Positions 1 to 8,867 of a DNA stretch of 64,000 bases are shown here, piece by piece. The translations under genes and the position numbers were made by a program. Under the pieces are notes generated by a model. That model was not told the origin of the DNA, did no database searches, and was given only the letters and a program-made list of their open reading frames with translations. How positions within the stretch are numbered: position 1 is the first letter of the stretch; every line of letters begins with the position of its first letter. This stretch comes from JAHRAW01 sp965226545 (GTDB lineage: Bacteria; Pseudomonadota; Gammaproteobacteria; Arenicellales; Poriferihabitantaceae): the NCBI GenBank assembly GCA_965226545.1, contig OZ245364.1:558001-622000 (forward strand), read 5' to 3'.

Positions 1-73
1 TCGGCGTGCTCGGTTTCCTCTTGATATTGCGGTACAAGCAGCAAGCCCAACAATACCACCGACACCACCGCCG

Positions 74-1090
74 CTACGCTAACCTTGCCAACAAACCCCC
101 AACTGACTGGCGGTTCAGTCCCTTTCGTTTGCGTAGACGCTTCCACCGACGCCGACTTATCGAAATCATTTTTGCCACTTTCTTTGCATGCACAGTTGCA
201 ACGACTTCATCCCCCAAAGCCCCCCGCAACTCCGCAACCGATTGCGGACGGTCACTCTCATCAACCTGCATCGCCCAATCAATCGCCTTAAGCAAATCGT
301 CACTGTATTTACCCTTGCCAACCACCGCCGCCGGCGGCATATCTTTATCCGCCTGACCTTGTTGTATCAAAAGCGCACGGTTCGGCGCGTCAATCAAAAC
401 GCTTTCATCGCCGCCAATTAAGCATCGATACGCGCAAATGCCAAGCGAATAAATATCCGAGCGCGCGCCCACTGGATTATTGAGATGCTGTTCCACCGGC
501 GCATAACTGGCGGTGAGCACTTTGGTGAAGGTTTGACCGCGCGCCTGTCGCGCCGCGCCGAAATCCAACAGCACTGCACTACCGTTGCGGCGAAACATAA
601 TGTTCGCGGGCTTAATATCTCGATGAATGTAATCGGCTTTATGCACTGCCGCGAGACCGTCCAACAACTCATCGAGCATCCGTCGTATCGCGGCCTCGCT
701 GAAACGCCCCTTATCCCTGAGCAAATCCGAAAGCATATCGCCCTCGATATATTCCAACACCAAATACGCCGTGCCGTTGGCTTCTATAAAGCGGTGCACT
801 TTATTAATGTGTGGATGGTCAAATCGCGCCAAGGCGCGCGCTTCGTCCAAAAAGCGTTCCAAGCCCCAAGCATAGTTATCTTTGCTTGCACTGTTTTTCG
901 GCTTAACCGTCATCCGACCGTCGCGCACGGCAAAATCACTCGGCAAGTATTCTTTTATCGCAACCAACTTGCTTAATTTGCAATCGCGCGCTTTGTAAGT
1001 GATGCCAAAACCGCCGCTGCCCAATACGCCTTGGATTTCGTATTCGCCTAAACGATAGCCGGCGGGGAGGTGTTGGGGGTGGTCGTTCAT
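74..1090 (-). CDS. Ser/Thr protein kinase, probably frameshifted before a C-terminal membrane anchor
   Basis: Hanks-type protein kinase of 338 residues as read. Seen: glycine loop GSGGFG near residue 24, VAIK lysine at 46, HRD at 156-158, DFG at 176-178 and an APVEQ activation segment. The ATG at 1090 gives the same MNDH start as the paralogous kinase upstream. The reading frame ends at 74 in an arginine-rich tail that looks wrong. In the neighbouring frame, from about position 173 to the window edge, the DNA encodes an acidic linker and a hydrophobic stretch (SVAAVVSVVLLGLLLV) typical of a transmembrane helix. One extra A in the A5 run (minus strand) at 169-173 joins the two. I infer a membrane-anchored kinase with a sensor domain beyond the window. 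Targets are unknown. Confidence 0.85.
   Translation of the reverse strand: MNDHPQHLPAGYRLGEYEIQGVLGSGGFGITYKARDCKLSKLVAIKEYLPSDFAVRDGRMTVKPKNSASKDNYAWGLERFLDEARALARFDHPHINKVHRFIEANGTAYLVLEYIEGDMLSDLLRDKGRFSEAAIRRMLDELLDGLAAVHKADYIHRDIKPANIMFRRNGSAVLLDFGAARQARGQTFTKVLTASYAPVEQHLNNPVGARSDIYSLGICAYRCLIGGDESVLIDAPNRALLIQQGQADKDMPPAAVVGKGKYSDDLLKAIDWAMQVDESDRPQSVAELRGALGDEVVATVHAKKVAKMISISRRRWKRLRKRKGLNRQSVGGLLARLA
169..173 (-). other. Putative single-base frameshift site in an A5 run
   Basis: On the minus strand the kinase frame reads through an AAAAA run here into a basic tail and stops at 74. Adding one A restores a frame that continues open to the edge with an acidic linker and a transmembrane helix. 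This could be a sequencing error, a true mutation, or slippage. Confidence 0.5.
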
Positions 1091-1194
1091 GGTGCTTTGC
1101 TTCGAGTAAGTGGTGGCGTCAGTACACGATTATAGCGATTAAGCGGAAGGTGGCGATGGGATTGCATTGTCGGCAGAGTTATTCGCAACACTTG

Positions 1195-4100
1195 TTACTT
1201 GCGCACACCGTGTAGCGTGAGCAAGGCAATCATTCCGAGATTATTGTCGTATGCCGCCCAATCTAATGGGGTCCGGCCATCATTGTCTTTCGCATCGACC
1301 ACTGCGCCATTGGCAACCAGTAACTTGGCGACATGAAGTGCATTGTTCCCTGCCGCATGATGCAAAGGCGTTACGCCGTAATCGTTGCTCTGATTGACAC
1401 TCGCGCCATTGGCAAGCAGTAACTCGGTAACAGCAACCGCATTTTTTAGCGCCGCCGAGCACAGCGGCGCAATGTCGCTTTCGCTTACCGCATCCACCGT
1501 TGCGCCATTGGCAAGCAATAACTTGGCGACATCAACCGCATCCTTACCCGCCGCCATATACAAAGGTGTCCCGCCGCCTTTGTTTTTCGCATTGACATAC
1601 GCGCCATTAGCGAGCAATACCGTGGCGACATCCGTCGCATTTTCAACCGCCGCCGCATGCAAAGGCGTTACGAGGTCTTCGTCTTTCGCGTTGACATCCG
1701 CACCATTGGCAAGCAGTAACTCGGCCGCCTCAACCCTATTATTCCGTGCCGCATAATGCAAAGGCGTATAGTCTTCGTTGTCTTTTGCATTAGCATCCGC
1801 GCCATTGGCAAGCAGTAACTTGGCAGCATCAACCGCATTTTTCTGCGCCGCCATGTGCAAAGGTGTCGTGCCATTTTTTTCTTTCGCATTAACCGTTGCG
1901 CCATTGGCAAGAAGCCATTGCACCAATTTACGCATGTTGCTTGTCGCAGCAATATGCAAATCGGTCATGCCGGAATCATTAACATACTGCGCGGATGCAT
2001 CACGCCCGATTGACTCGCGAAAAATAAACTGCTCGGACCCAAGTTCGTGTTGGTGAGCAACGTCGGCAAAAGCCTGTGCCACCGCGCGTTCGGCTTTGGC
2101 GTGCTGGCGTTGCCGCTCGGCTTCGGCTTCGGCTTCAAATAGCGCAATTATTTCTTGATACCCGTTCGCTTTTGCCAAATCCAAAGGCGTGTCGCCATCA
2201 TTATCTTGTGCTTGCATATCTGCACCGTTGTCAATCAGCAACTTGGCAACTTCCACCGCATTATGAAAAGCGGCAACATGCAAAGATGCCTCTGCATGTA
2301 TATCCGCGCCTCCTGCAATGAGTAACTTGGTGAACTCCACCGCATCGTTGCTTACTGCAATATGCATCAAGGTCTTGCCTTCGTTGGCTTCTGCCGCATG
2401 CACATCCGCGCCTTCGGCTATCAGTAACTTTGCGACAGCCGTCGCATTGTTATACGCCGCTTGATGCAAAGGTGTGTAATCCCGAATGTCTTTCGCATTT
2501 ACATCCGCACCTTCAGCGATGAGTAACTTGGCTACATTCAGCGCATCTCGAAGCGCGGCGACGTGCAAAGGTGCTTTACCCCAATTGTCCCTCGCATTCA
2601 CATCCGCGCCATTATTTAGCAACACTTTTACCGCATCAACATGCGCAGTCGCCAAATGCAGAGGAGAATCGCCACCACTCGAGTGCCAGCCCAAATCGTC
2701 GATTACCCCTCCCAGTCGTGCTTCCATAGGCGCACTCATATCGCCAATACTCTCCTCAATCTCAGCACCCACATCCGCCCCTGCATCTATCAACCACTGC
2801 ATCAACCCCGCCCACCCATTCGCCGCCGCAATATGCAAATCCGTAGTGCCGGAATCCGAGTCAATTCCGCCCGCTGATGCATCACGCCCAACCAACTCAA
2901 GAAAAGCGGCATGCTCTCTCGCGAGCGTGCGTTCGATTTTTTTGATGCGTGCGGCTTCGGCTACGGCTTCAAATAGCGCAATTATTTCTTGATGCCCCTT
3001 CGTTTTTGCCAAATCCAGAGGCGTGTTGCCATCATCATTTTTTACTTCCACATCCGCGCCATTGGCGACCAGCAACTTGGCGGCATCCGCCGAATTTTTC
3101 CACGCCGCAGAATGCAAAGGCGTCCGGCCGCCTTTGGTTTTTGCATTGACATCCGCGCCATTAGCCAGCAAAAACTGAATCATTTTGCTGCAATTGTTAA
3201 ACGCGGCATTGTGCAAAGATATACGCCCATTTGCATCCATTGCATTGACATTCGCGCCACTCACTAGCAACACTTTTGCCGCGGCGGCTTTGCTATCAGC
3301 AATCGCAAAGTGCAAAGGGTATTGCCCTTGCCGACGCCAACCCTCACTTAAACGCAAACATTTCCTTGTGGTGCCCCCCATCCCTTTGCCATCGGATTTG
3401 ATTTGAGCATGCACGTTTGCGCCATTATCCACGAGCCATTCCGCCAACTTTGCCCACCCATTCGCCGCCGCAATATGCAAATCCGTAGTGTCGGAATCCG
3501 CGTCAATTCCACTCGCCGATGCATCACGCCCAACCAACTCACGAAAAGCAACCTGCTCCTCCGCAAGTTTCAAATTCACTTTATTTACCGCTCGCGCAGG
3601 TTTATCCGGCAATGCCGCTTGCAACTCGGCAATCGATTGTGGACGGTCGGACTCGTTCACTTTCATCGCCCAATCAATCGCCTTGAGTAACTTTTCGCTG
3701 TACTTTCCCTTGCCAACTTTCACCGCCGCCGGCATGTCTTCTTCCGCTTTGCCCGTTCTAATTAAATGCGCCCGACTCGGCGCATCAATCAACATACTTT
3801 CACCGCCGCCAATCAAGCATCGATACGCAACGATGCCAAGCGCGTAAATATCCGTCCACGCACCCATCGCATCGACGCTTTGCAGATACTGCTCAACCGG
3901 CGCATAGCCGGGCGTAAGGATTGAGGTGACTTTTTGACTGCGCCGACCAATCGCTTGCCGCGCCGCGCCAAAATCCAACAGCACTGCACTGCCGTCTCGG
4001 CGGAAGATGATGTTCGCCGGCTTGATGTCGCGGTGGATGTAACCCGCCTTATGCACCACTTCGATTCCATTCAACAATTCGTTCAGCATGCGCCATACCC

Positions 4101-4497
4101 CCGCTTCATTAAATCGCCCTTCGCGTTTCAACAAATCCGAAAGCATATCGCCCTCGATATACTCCAACACCAAATACGCCGTGCCGTTGGTTTCTATAAA
4201 GCGATGCACTTTATTAATGTGCGGATGGTCAAACCGCGCCAGCGTACGCGCTTCATCCAAAAACCGTTCCAAGCCCCAAGCGTAATTGTCTTGACTCGCG
4301 CTCTTGGGCTTAACCGCCTCCCGCCCGTCGCGCATGGCAAAATCACTCGGCAGATATTCCTTTATCGCAACCGATTTGCTTAATTTGCAATCGCGCGCTC
4401 GATAAGTAATGCCAAACCCGCCGCTACCCAACACGGCTTGGATTTCGTATTCGCCTAAACGATAGCCGACCGGCAAAGCGTTGCTGTGGTCATTCAT
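1195..4497 (-). CDS. Ser/Thr protein kinase fused to about 20 ankyrin repeats
   Basis: 1100 residues. Kinase domain at about 14-296 with glycine loop GSGGFG, lysine of VAIK at 46, HRD at 155-157, DFG at 175-177 and APVEQ. From about 338 to the C-terminus there are about 20 ankyrin repeats (TPLHxAA, LLANGADVNAK type). They fall in three blocks of about 5, 7 and 8, each opened by the same cap (GRDASA followed by TDLHIAA), so the array grew by duplicating blocks. The kinase is a close paralogue of the downstream one. I chose the ATG at 4497 because the paralogue starts with the same MNDH; the frame is open further upstream but those residues lie in moeA. The start overlaps the moeA stop by 8 bp, suggesting translational coupling. 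Ankyrin repeats bind proteins; the partner is unknown. Confidence 0.9.
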   Translation of the reverse strand: MNDHSNALPVGYRLGEYEIQAVLGSGGFGITYRARDCKLSKSVAIKEYLPSDFAMRDGREAVKPKSASQDNYAWGLERFLDEARTLARFDHPHINKVHRFIETNGTAYLVLEYIEGDMLSDLLKREGRFNEAGVWRMLNELLNGIEVVHKAGYIHRDIKPANIIFRRDGSAVLLDFGAARQAIGRRSQKVTSILTPGYAPVEQYLQSVDAMGAWTDIYALGIVAYRCLIGGGESMLIDAPSRAHLIRTGKAEEDMPAAVKVGKGKYSEKLLKAIDWAMKVNESDRPQSIAELQAALPDKPARAVNKVNLKLAEEQVAFRELVGRDASASGIDADSDTTDLHIAAANGWAKLAEWLVDNGANVHAQIKSDGKGMGGTTRKCLRLSEGWRRQGQYPLHFAIADSKAAAAKVLLVSGANVNAMDANGRISLHNAAFNNCSKMIQFLLANGADVNAKTKGGRTPLHSAAWKNSADAAKLLVANGADVEVKNDDGNTPLDLAKTKGHQEIIALFEAVAEAARIKKIERTLAREHAAFLELVGRDASAGGIDSDSGTTDLHIAAANGWAGLMQWLIDAGADVGAEIEESIGDMSAPMEARLGGVIDDLGWHSSGGDSPLHLATAHVDAVKVLLNNGADVNARDNWGKAPLHVAALRDALNVAKLLIAEGADVNAKDIRDYTPLHQAAYNNATAVAKLLIAEGADVHAAEANEGKTLMHIAVSNDAVEFTKLLIAGGADIHAEASLHVAAFHNAVEVAKLLIDNGADMQAQDNDGDTPLDLAKANGYQEIIALFEAEAEAERQRQHAKAERAVAQAFADVAHQHELGSEQFIFRESIGRDASAQYVNDSGMTDLHIAATSNMRKLVQWLLANGATVNAKEKNGTTPLHMAAQKNAVDAAKLLLANGADANAKDNEDYTPLHYAARNNRVEAAELLLANGADVNAKDEDLVTPLHAAAVENATDVATVLLANGAYVNAKNKGGGTPLYMAAGKDAVDVAKLLLANGATVDAVSESDIAPLCSAALKNAVAVTELLLANGASVNQSNDYGVTPLHHAAGNNALHVAKLLVANGAVVDAKDNDGRTPLDWAAYDNNLGMIALLTLHGVRK

Positions 4498-5848
4498 AAT
4501 GCGACACCTCAAACGGTTCCACCTCCACCAAATCACCCGCCGCCGCTCCATCCGAATCAGTCGGCAGGACAATGTAACAATTCGCCTCGCCCATCGAGTG
4601 CAAGATGCCGGAGCCTTGTTCGCCGGTGGTGCGCACGACAAGTTCGCCGTGGTTGTCGGTGCATAGGGTGCCGCGTTGATATTCGGCGCGGCCGGGGCGT
4701 TTTTTTAATTGGCTGGTGGTGCGCGCTTGGATGCGCAGCGGGGTGCGCGGTGTTTGCCCGCCGAGTTGGCGAATTGCCGGGGCGACGAATATGGCGAAGG
4801 TGACCATCACCGACACAGGGTTGCCCGGCAAGCCAAAAAATAATTTCGTGTCCTGTTCGTTATGCAAGCGTTCATTATGCAATCGTGCGGCGATGAATGG
4901 TCTGCCCGGTTTAATCGCCACTTTGGCAACCAGCACTTCGCCGTGCGCGGCTATGCATTGGCGGATGTAATCGGCGTCGCCGACTGATGCGCCGGCGGTG
5001 CTGATGATGACATCGGCGTGTTGTTGTGCATCGATTAGCGCGCGTTCGATTGCAGTGCGGTCGTCGGCGACGATGCCGAGGTCGATGCCTTCGGCGCCGA
5101 GTTGTGCCAGCATTGCATGCATCGTGTGGCGGTTGGAATCGTATAACTGGCCGATAGCCAACGGTTCGCCGAGTGCGCGCAATTCATCGCCGGTGGAAAA
5201 GTATGCAACGCGCACGCGGCGATGTACGCGCAATTGCGCGGCGCCGAGTGATGCCGCCAAGCCCAAATGCGCCGGCGTTAATTTTGTGCCATTGGCAATC
5301 GCCAAATCGCCGACCGCCAAATCTTCGCCGGCGTTGCGCACATTGTCGCCGCGCTTAACATCATCGGCGCGCATCACAATGCAATCGCCTTCGAGCGTTG
5401 CTCGCTCTTGCGCGACGACGCTGTCGGTCGCCGCCGGCATCACCGCGCCGGTCAAGATGCGTATGCATTCACTGTCGCCGACGCTATGGTCAAACGGTCG
5501 CCCGGCGTGCGCTTCGCCGATGATGCGCAAGCGCAATTCATCGTGCGCGTCGCGCAATGCATCGCGCAATGCGCCGTGCGCACAAAATGCATAGCCGTCC
5601 ATCGCCGAGTTGGTGTGATTGGGTACGCGCACTTCGCTGATTAAATCATCGGCGAGGATGCGCCCAAGTGCATCGCGCAGTTCGAGTGTTTGCGTAAGGG
5701 TGTCGCGTTCGTTTTGCTTAATTTGTTGCGCGACTTGTTGGGCGACCGCTTCGGCGATTAATGTCGATGCGCGTTGCACCTCAATCGCTTGTGCATCGGT
5801 GTCGCAAACATCGTCGCTTTGCTGCGCGGGTGGTTCGATGCGGTTCAT
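4490..5848 (-). CDS. moeA: Molybdopterin molybdenumtransferase MoeA
   Basis: MoeA inserts molybdate into adenylylated molybdopterin in the last steps of molybdenum cofactor synthesis, in the cytosol. The 452-residue protein is slightly longer than usual. Seen: the NSAMDGYA motif near residue 83, the STGDEL motif, GASVGDADY and the GLPGNPVS loop, all hallmarks of the MoeA family, plus the C-terminal beta-barrel domain. The ATG at 5848 is the first in frame. It lies downstream of moaC on the same strand across a 198-bp repeat-rich spacer, and its stop overlaps the start of the ankyrin kinase. No moaA, moaD or moaE is visible in the window, so the pathway is split in this genome. Confidence 0.95.
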   Translation of the reverse strand: MNRIEPPAQQSDDVCDTDAQAIEVQRASTLIAEAVAQQVAQQIKQNERDTLTQTLELRDALGRILADDLISEVRVPNHTNSAMDGYAFCAHGALRDALRDAHDELRLRIIGEAHAGRPFDHSVGDSECIRILTGAVMPAATDSVVAQERATLEGDCIVMRADDVKRGDNVRNAGEDLAVGDLAIANGTKLTPAHLGLAASLGAAQLRVHRRVRVAYFSTGDELRALGEPLAIGQLYDSNRHTMHAMLAQLGAEGIDLGIVADDRTAIERALIDAQQHADVIISTAGASVGDADYIRQCIAAHGEVLVAKVAIKPGRPFIAARLHNERLHNEQDTKLFFGLPGNPVSVMVTFAIFVAPAIRQLGGQTPRTPLRIQARTTSQLKKRPGRAEYQRGTLCTDNHGELVVRTTGEQGSGILHSMGEANCYIVLPTDSDGAAAGDLVEVEPFEVSHYE

Positions 5849-5910
5849 TGTTAATCTGGCGTTGGCTGTGCGGAGTGCAAGAGCGGATTGCGCGAGTGAA
5901 TTGCGATGCG

Positions 5911-6046
5911 AATTACGGCTGCAAGTTACGCTTACAAGTTACGGATTACAAATTACGGATTACAAGTTACGCTTACAAGTTACGATTTTAAATCACGATT
6001 ACAAGTTACGGTTGCAAACTACGATTACAAATACGACGCTTACAAA
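5911..6046. repeat. Degenerate 13-14 bp tandem repeats between moaC and moeA
   Basis: About ten imperfect units of the type ACGCTTACAAGTT or ACGGATTACAAGTT run up to the moaC stop codon. No promoter or gene is evident here. Confidence 0.8.
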
Positions 6047-6556
6047 TCACGCTTGCGCATCGCGTTGCCATGCGCCCGATTGTCCGCCGGATTTTTGCAC
6101 CAAGCGCACATCGGTGATGGTCATTGCGCGGTCAACCGCTTTGCACATGTCGTAAATCGCAAGCAATGCGGTTTGCACCGCGCACAACGCTTCGATTTCG
6201 ACGCCGGTGCGTTCGCGCGTTTTGACGCGGACAATGCAATGTACGCGGCTTAGTTTTTGACTTTGTTGTTTTTGATTTTGGTCGAGCGACAACTCGACAT
6301 CGATATGCGAAAGTGCAAGCGGATGGCACAGCGGAATTAATTCCGCCGCGCGTTTGCCGGCCATGATGCCGGCGATGCGCGCCACGGCAAACACATCGCC
6401 TTTGGCGTGTTTGCCGTCGGCAATCAATGCGGCGGTTTTGCCATGCATGTTAATCCAACCTTCGGCAACCGCCTCGCGCACACTGCGCGGTTTGTCGCCG
6501 ACATCGACCATTCGCGCCGCGCCTTGTTGGTCAAGATGAGTTAATTGCGCATTCAT
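6047..6556 (-). CDS. moaC: Cyclic pyranopterin monophosphate synthase MoaC
   Basis: MoaC converts the MoaA product into cyclic pyranopterin monophosphate, the first stable intermediate of molybdenum cofactor synthesis. The protein has 169 residues, close to the family length. Seen: the N-terminal MVDVGDK motif, KGDVFAVARIAGIMAGK, the LIPLCHPL motif with the active-site region, and GVEIEALCAV followed by YDMCKAVD and the C-terminal KSGG. The ATG at 6556 fits the family N-terminus (MNAQLTHLD); an in-frame ATG eight codons upstream adds no conserved residues. It is upstream of moeA on the same strand. Confidence 0.95.
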   Translation of the reverse strand: MNAQLTHLDQQGAARMVDVGDKPRSVREAVAEGWINMHGKTAALIADGKHAKGDVFAVARIAGIMAGKRAAELIPLCHPLALSHIDVELSLDQNQKQQSQKLSRVHCIVRVKTRERTGVEIEALCAVQTALLAIYDMCKAVDRAMTITDVRLVQKSGGQSGAWQRDAQA

Positions 6557-6655
6557 CGCGCGATTGTAGCGCATTGCCATTTTTTTGTTTATTGCGATTT
6601 GTTTATTGCGATTCGTTTATCGCGAGTTGTTTGTCGCGTTGTCGTCTGTCGCAAC

Positions 6656-6692
6656 ATAAAAAAACCGAAAGCCGCGTGAACGGCTTTCGGTT
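6656..6692 (-). terminator. Intrinsic terminator after hsp20
   Basis: A perfect 12-bp stem (6663-6674 with 6681-6692, arms AACCGAAAGCCG and CGGCTTTCGGTT) with a 6-nt loop is followed on the minus strand by a run of T. It sits about 150 bp downstream of the hsp20 stop codon and is correctly oriented for that gene. Confidence 0.8.
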
Positions 6693-6844
6693 GATTGCTT
6701 TGCACTTTGCAAGCGTGTCGTTGATGAAGTTACGACATTGCGATGTTATAACTTTGTCAGTTGCAACTTAACAACGTGACAACATAACAACATCAAAACA
6801 ACATCACGACAACACCTGCATCGCGGCGCGCACTTCGTGCATAT

Positions 6845-7279
6845 TTAGTGCGCTTCGACTTCGATTTTCTTGCCTTGCACCTTTGCGGCGAACGGAAGGG
6901 TTAACTTCAGCACGCCGTCTGCGTATTGCGCGCGCACTTTGGTTTCGTCAATCGCCGCGCCGAGTCGCACCGCGCGATAGTGACGACCAATGCGTCGTTC
7001 ACCGCTCAACACGCGAGCGTCTTTTTTGCGGGCGTGTTGTTCATCGGTTTGCGCTTCGATGGTCAACACGTTTTCCTTGATGTTGACCGCCAACTCCTCC
7101 TTCGTGATGCCGGGCAATTCGGCGGTGATTTCGTAACCGTCGTCGGTTTCAACGATGTCCAACGGCGGCGCGAAATTGAAGTCGGATTCATCGGCGAGCG
7201 GCGGCAAGTTGCCGAGCAACTGCCCCAAATCGCCAAACAGATTTAAGCCGCGATGCGGCGCTTTTACTAAACCGTACAT
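6845..7279 (-). CDS. Small heat-shock protein, Hsp20/alpha-crystallin family
   Basis: ATP-independent holdase chaperone that keeps unfolded proteins soluble in the cytosol. 144 residues, typical length. Seen: alpha-crystallin domain at about 38-140 starting at PPLDIVETDDGYEITAELPG, the core AVNIKENVLTIEA, the conserved RHYRAVRLG segment, and the A-DGVLKLTLP signature, followed by a short KKIEVEAH tail. A strong ribosome binding site precedes the ATG, and a clear terminator follows, so the gene is a single-gene unit. Heat-shock regulation is expected from the family, but I see no convincing sigma-32 promoter or CIRCE element upstream. Confidence 0.95.
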   Translation of the reverse strand: MYGLVKAPHRGLNLFGDLGQLLGNLPPLADESDFNFAPPLDIVETDDGYEITAELPGITKEELAVNIKENVLTIEAQTDEQHARKKDARVLSGERRIGRHYRAVRLGAAIDETKVRAQYADGVLKLTLPFAAKVQGKKIEVEAH

Positions 7280-7285
7280 AATGTG

Positions 7286-7293
7286 CCTCCCCC
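7286..7293 (-). promoter_or_regulatory. Strong ribosome binding site of hsp20
   Basis: GGGGGAGG on the minus strand, six bases before the hsp20 ATG. Most genes in this window lack such a clear Shine-Dalgarno sequence, so this gene is probably translated at a high rate. Confidence 0.8.
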
Positions 7294-7448
7294 TTTACGG
7301 GATGAAAGTTTCGGTTGATGCAAAACTGGGGGCGACGGCGGGGAATTCAATAGGCGTTTACTGCAAGTTAATCGGCGACATTAAAGTTTCTTGCAATGCG
7401 TTTTGTAATGCGTTGTGTAATGCAACATGCAATGCACAGTTGCAAACC

Positions 7449-8390
7449 TCATTCAAACAACGGACGCAACGATGCATCGACCGCCTGCACCGTTTCGGAA
7501 GTCGAAGCGTCGACCACAATCACCGCAACGCCAAGATGATTGCGTTGCCAATCGTCTTCAAGTGCAACCTGCAAATTGGCGGCGCGTCCGATGGGCAACG
7601 GGCGGCTGAAATGGCGCACGACATAATCGTGGCGCAAGGTGCGTCCGTGGTTTTCGCCGCCGCCGATGCTGCGGATGATGTTGTTTTCATACACCGCCAA
7701 ATGCGCCAACAACGCGCCGCGTTTTGATTCGCGACGGTCGGTGATGCGAATCGTTGCGGCAATTAAATCATTGTGCGCATCATCATTGTCACCATCGTTT
7801 GCATCATCGTTTGCATCGAAGTTATGGCGGGCAATCTCGGCGCGGATGTCGGCGTTTGCCGGCGTTTGATTGGCGCGCGCAATTGCGCGCAACACGCCTT
7901 CGCCGCCGCGCGCACCGACGCCGTCCACCAGAAACGCCGGGGTGTATACGCCGCGCACTCGTTTCTCCGCCGCCGCTTGTCGTTGCCGGCGCGAAAAGGT
8001 TGCGTGCGCAAACGGGTCAACCCAGCCGAGATAATTCCAATAATCGACATGAAAGGCGAGCAACACGGCGCGCGCATCCGTTTGTTGCAAAGTGTGTTGC
8101 GACATGGTTTGCCCGAGTTGGCTGAACCAACGGTCAGCCGGCGGACAACTGCTGCAGCCTTCGGAGGTGTACAACTCGACCAAGGCGGTTTGCGATTCGC
8201 CGGAGGTTAGTTGCAGCGAGTCGACGGCGACATCATCTTGCGCGCCGATGCATGTTGGTGCGAACAACATTGCGGATAACACCGTGCACAATGTCGCGCG
8301 CAACATAATTGCATTGCGGGTTGCGCATAACTTCGCGCGCACCATCGTGCACAACGCCGCGCATAATAAAATTACATTACGACGAATCAT
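7449..8390 (-). CDS. DUF1223 family secreted thioredoxin-fold protein
   Basis: 313 residues. After a hydrophobic N-terminal leader the protein has the DUF1223 hallmark LVELYTSEGCSSCPPAD, a CxxC pair at the start of a thioredoxin-like fold, then LAFHVDYWNYLGW and a YTPAFLVDG segment. Family members are periplasmic or secreted; the reaction is not established. The ATG at 8390 overlaps the msrB stop as ATGA, so the two are translationally coupled, and a role in redox repair with MsrB is a fair inference. The leader is unusually long (about 45 residues) and built from a repeating LCA/LCT pattern that reflects repetitive DNA at about 8235-8380. Confidence 0.85.
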   Translation of the reverse strand: MIRRNVILLCAALCTMVRAKLCATRNAIMLRATLCTVLSAMLFAPTCIGAQDDVAVDSLQLTSGESQTALVELYTSEGCSSCPPADRWFSQLGQTMSQHTLQQTDARAVLLAFHVDYWNYLGWVDPFAHATFSRRQRQAAAEKRVRGVYTPAFLVDGVGARGGEGVLRAIARANQTPANADIRAEIARHNFDANDDANDGDNDDAHNDLIAATIRITDRRESKRGALLAHLAVYENNIIRSIGGGENHGRTLRHDYVVRHFSRPLPIGRAANLQVALEDDWQRNHLGVAVIVVDASTSETVQAVDASLRPLFE

Positions 8391-8860
8391 TTTGATGCGG
8401 CGGTGTCCGGCGCGGCAAACAACTTTGCGAATTCGCCGTAGCCGTGTTCGGCGAGTTGTTGGCGGGGGATGAATCGCAACGCGGCTGAGTTCATGCAATA
8501 GCGCAAACCGGTCGGCGCGGGACCGTCGGTAAACACATGCCCAAGATGCGAATCGCCGTGGCGGCTGCGCACTTCGGTGCGCGGCAACAGCAGTTTGAAA
8601 TCGCGCTTCTCGATGATGTTGTCGGCGACCAACGGGGCGGTGAAACTTGGCCAGCCGGTGCCGGAATCGAATTTATCGCGCGAACAAAACAGCGGCTCGC
8701 CGCTGGCCGCATCGACATAAATGCCGTCGCGTTTTTCGTCGTGCAGGGCGTTATCGAACGGCGGCTCGGTTGCATCGCGGCGAATCACCCGATAGGCGAG
8801 GTCGCCCAACTGCGCGCGCACTTCGTCGTCGTCCGGTCTGCGATAGGTCGGCTTGTTCAT
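8387..8860 (-). CDS. msrB: Peptide methionine-R-sulfoxide reductase MsrB
   Basis: Reduces the R-epimer of methionine sulfoxide in proteins. 157 residues. Seen: the GEPLFCSRDKFDSGTGWPSF block, EVRSRHGDSHLGHVF, and the C-terminal RYCMNSAALRF with the catalytic cysteine. The two CxxC zinc motifs of many MsrB proteins are absent, so this is the zinc-free type; the cysteine in LFCS is a candidate resolving residue. The ATG at 8860 was chosen over a codon six residues upstream because it gives the usual short N-terminus. It sits between a HAD phosphatase (stop 7 bp upstream) and the DUF1223 gene (ATGA overlap), forming a three-gene operon. Confidence 0.95.
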   Translation of the reverse strand: MNKPTYRRPDDDEVRAQLGDLAYRVIRRDATEPPFDNALHDEKRDGIYVDAASGEPLFCSRDKFDSGTGWPSFTAPLVADNIIEKRDFKLLLPRTEVRSRHGDSHLGHVFTDGPAPTGLRYCMNSAALRFIPRQQLAEHGYGEFAKLFAAPDTAASK

Positions 8861-8867
8861 CGCGCCA

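Noticed and set aside
485..976. Plus-strand frame opposite the first kinase, with a similar one opposite the second (3934-4383)
   Set aside because: Both are complements of the same duplicated kinase domain, which explains their mutual similarity.
7294..7380. Sigma-32 promoter or CIRCE element for hsp20
   Set aside because: A CTTGCAG and a CCCC sequence can be found, but their spacing is wrong for sigma-32, and no TTAGCACTC inverted repeat is present.
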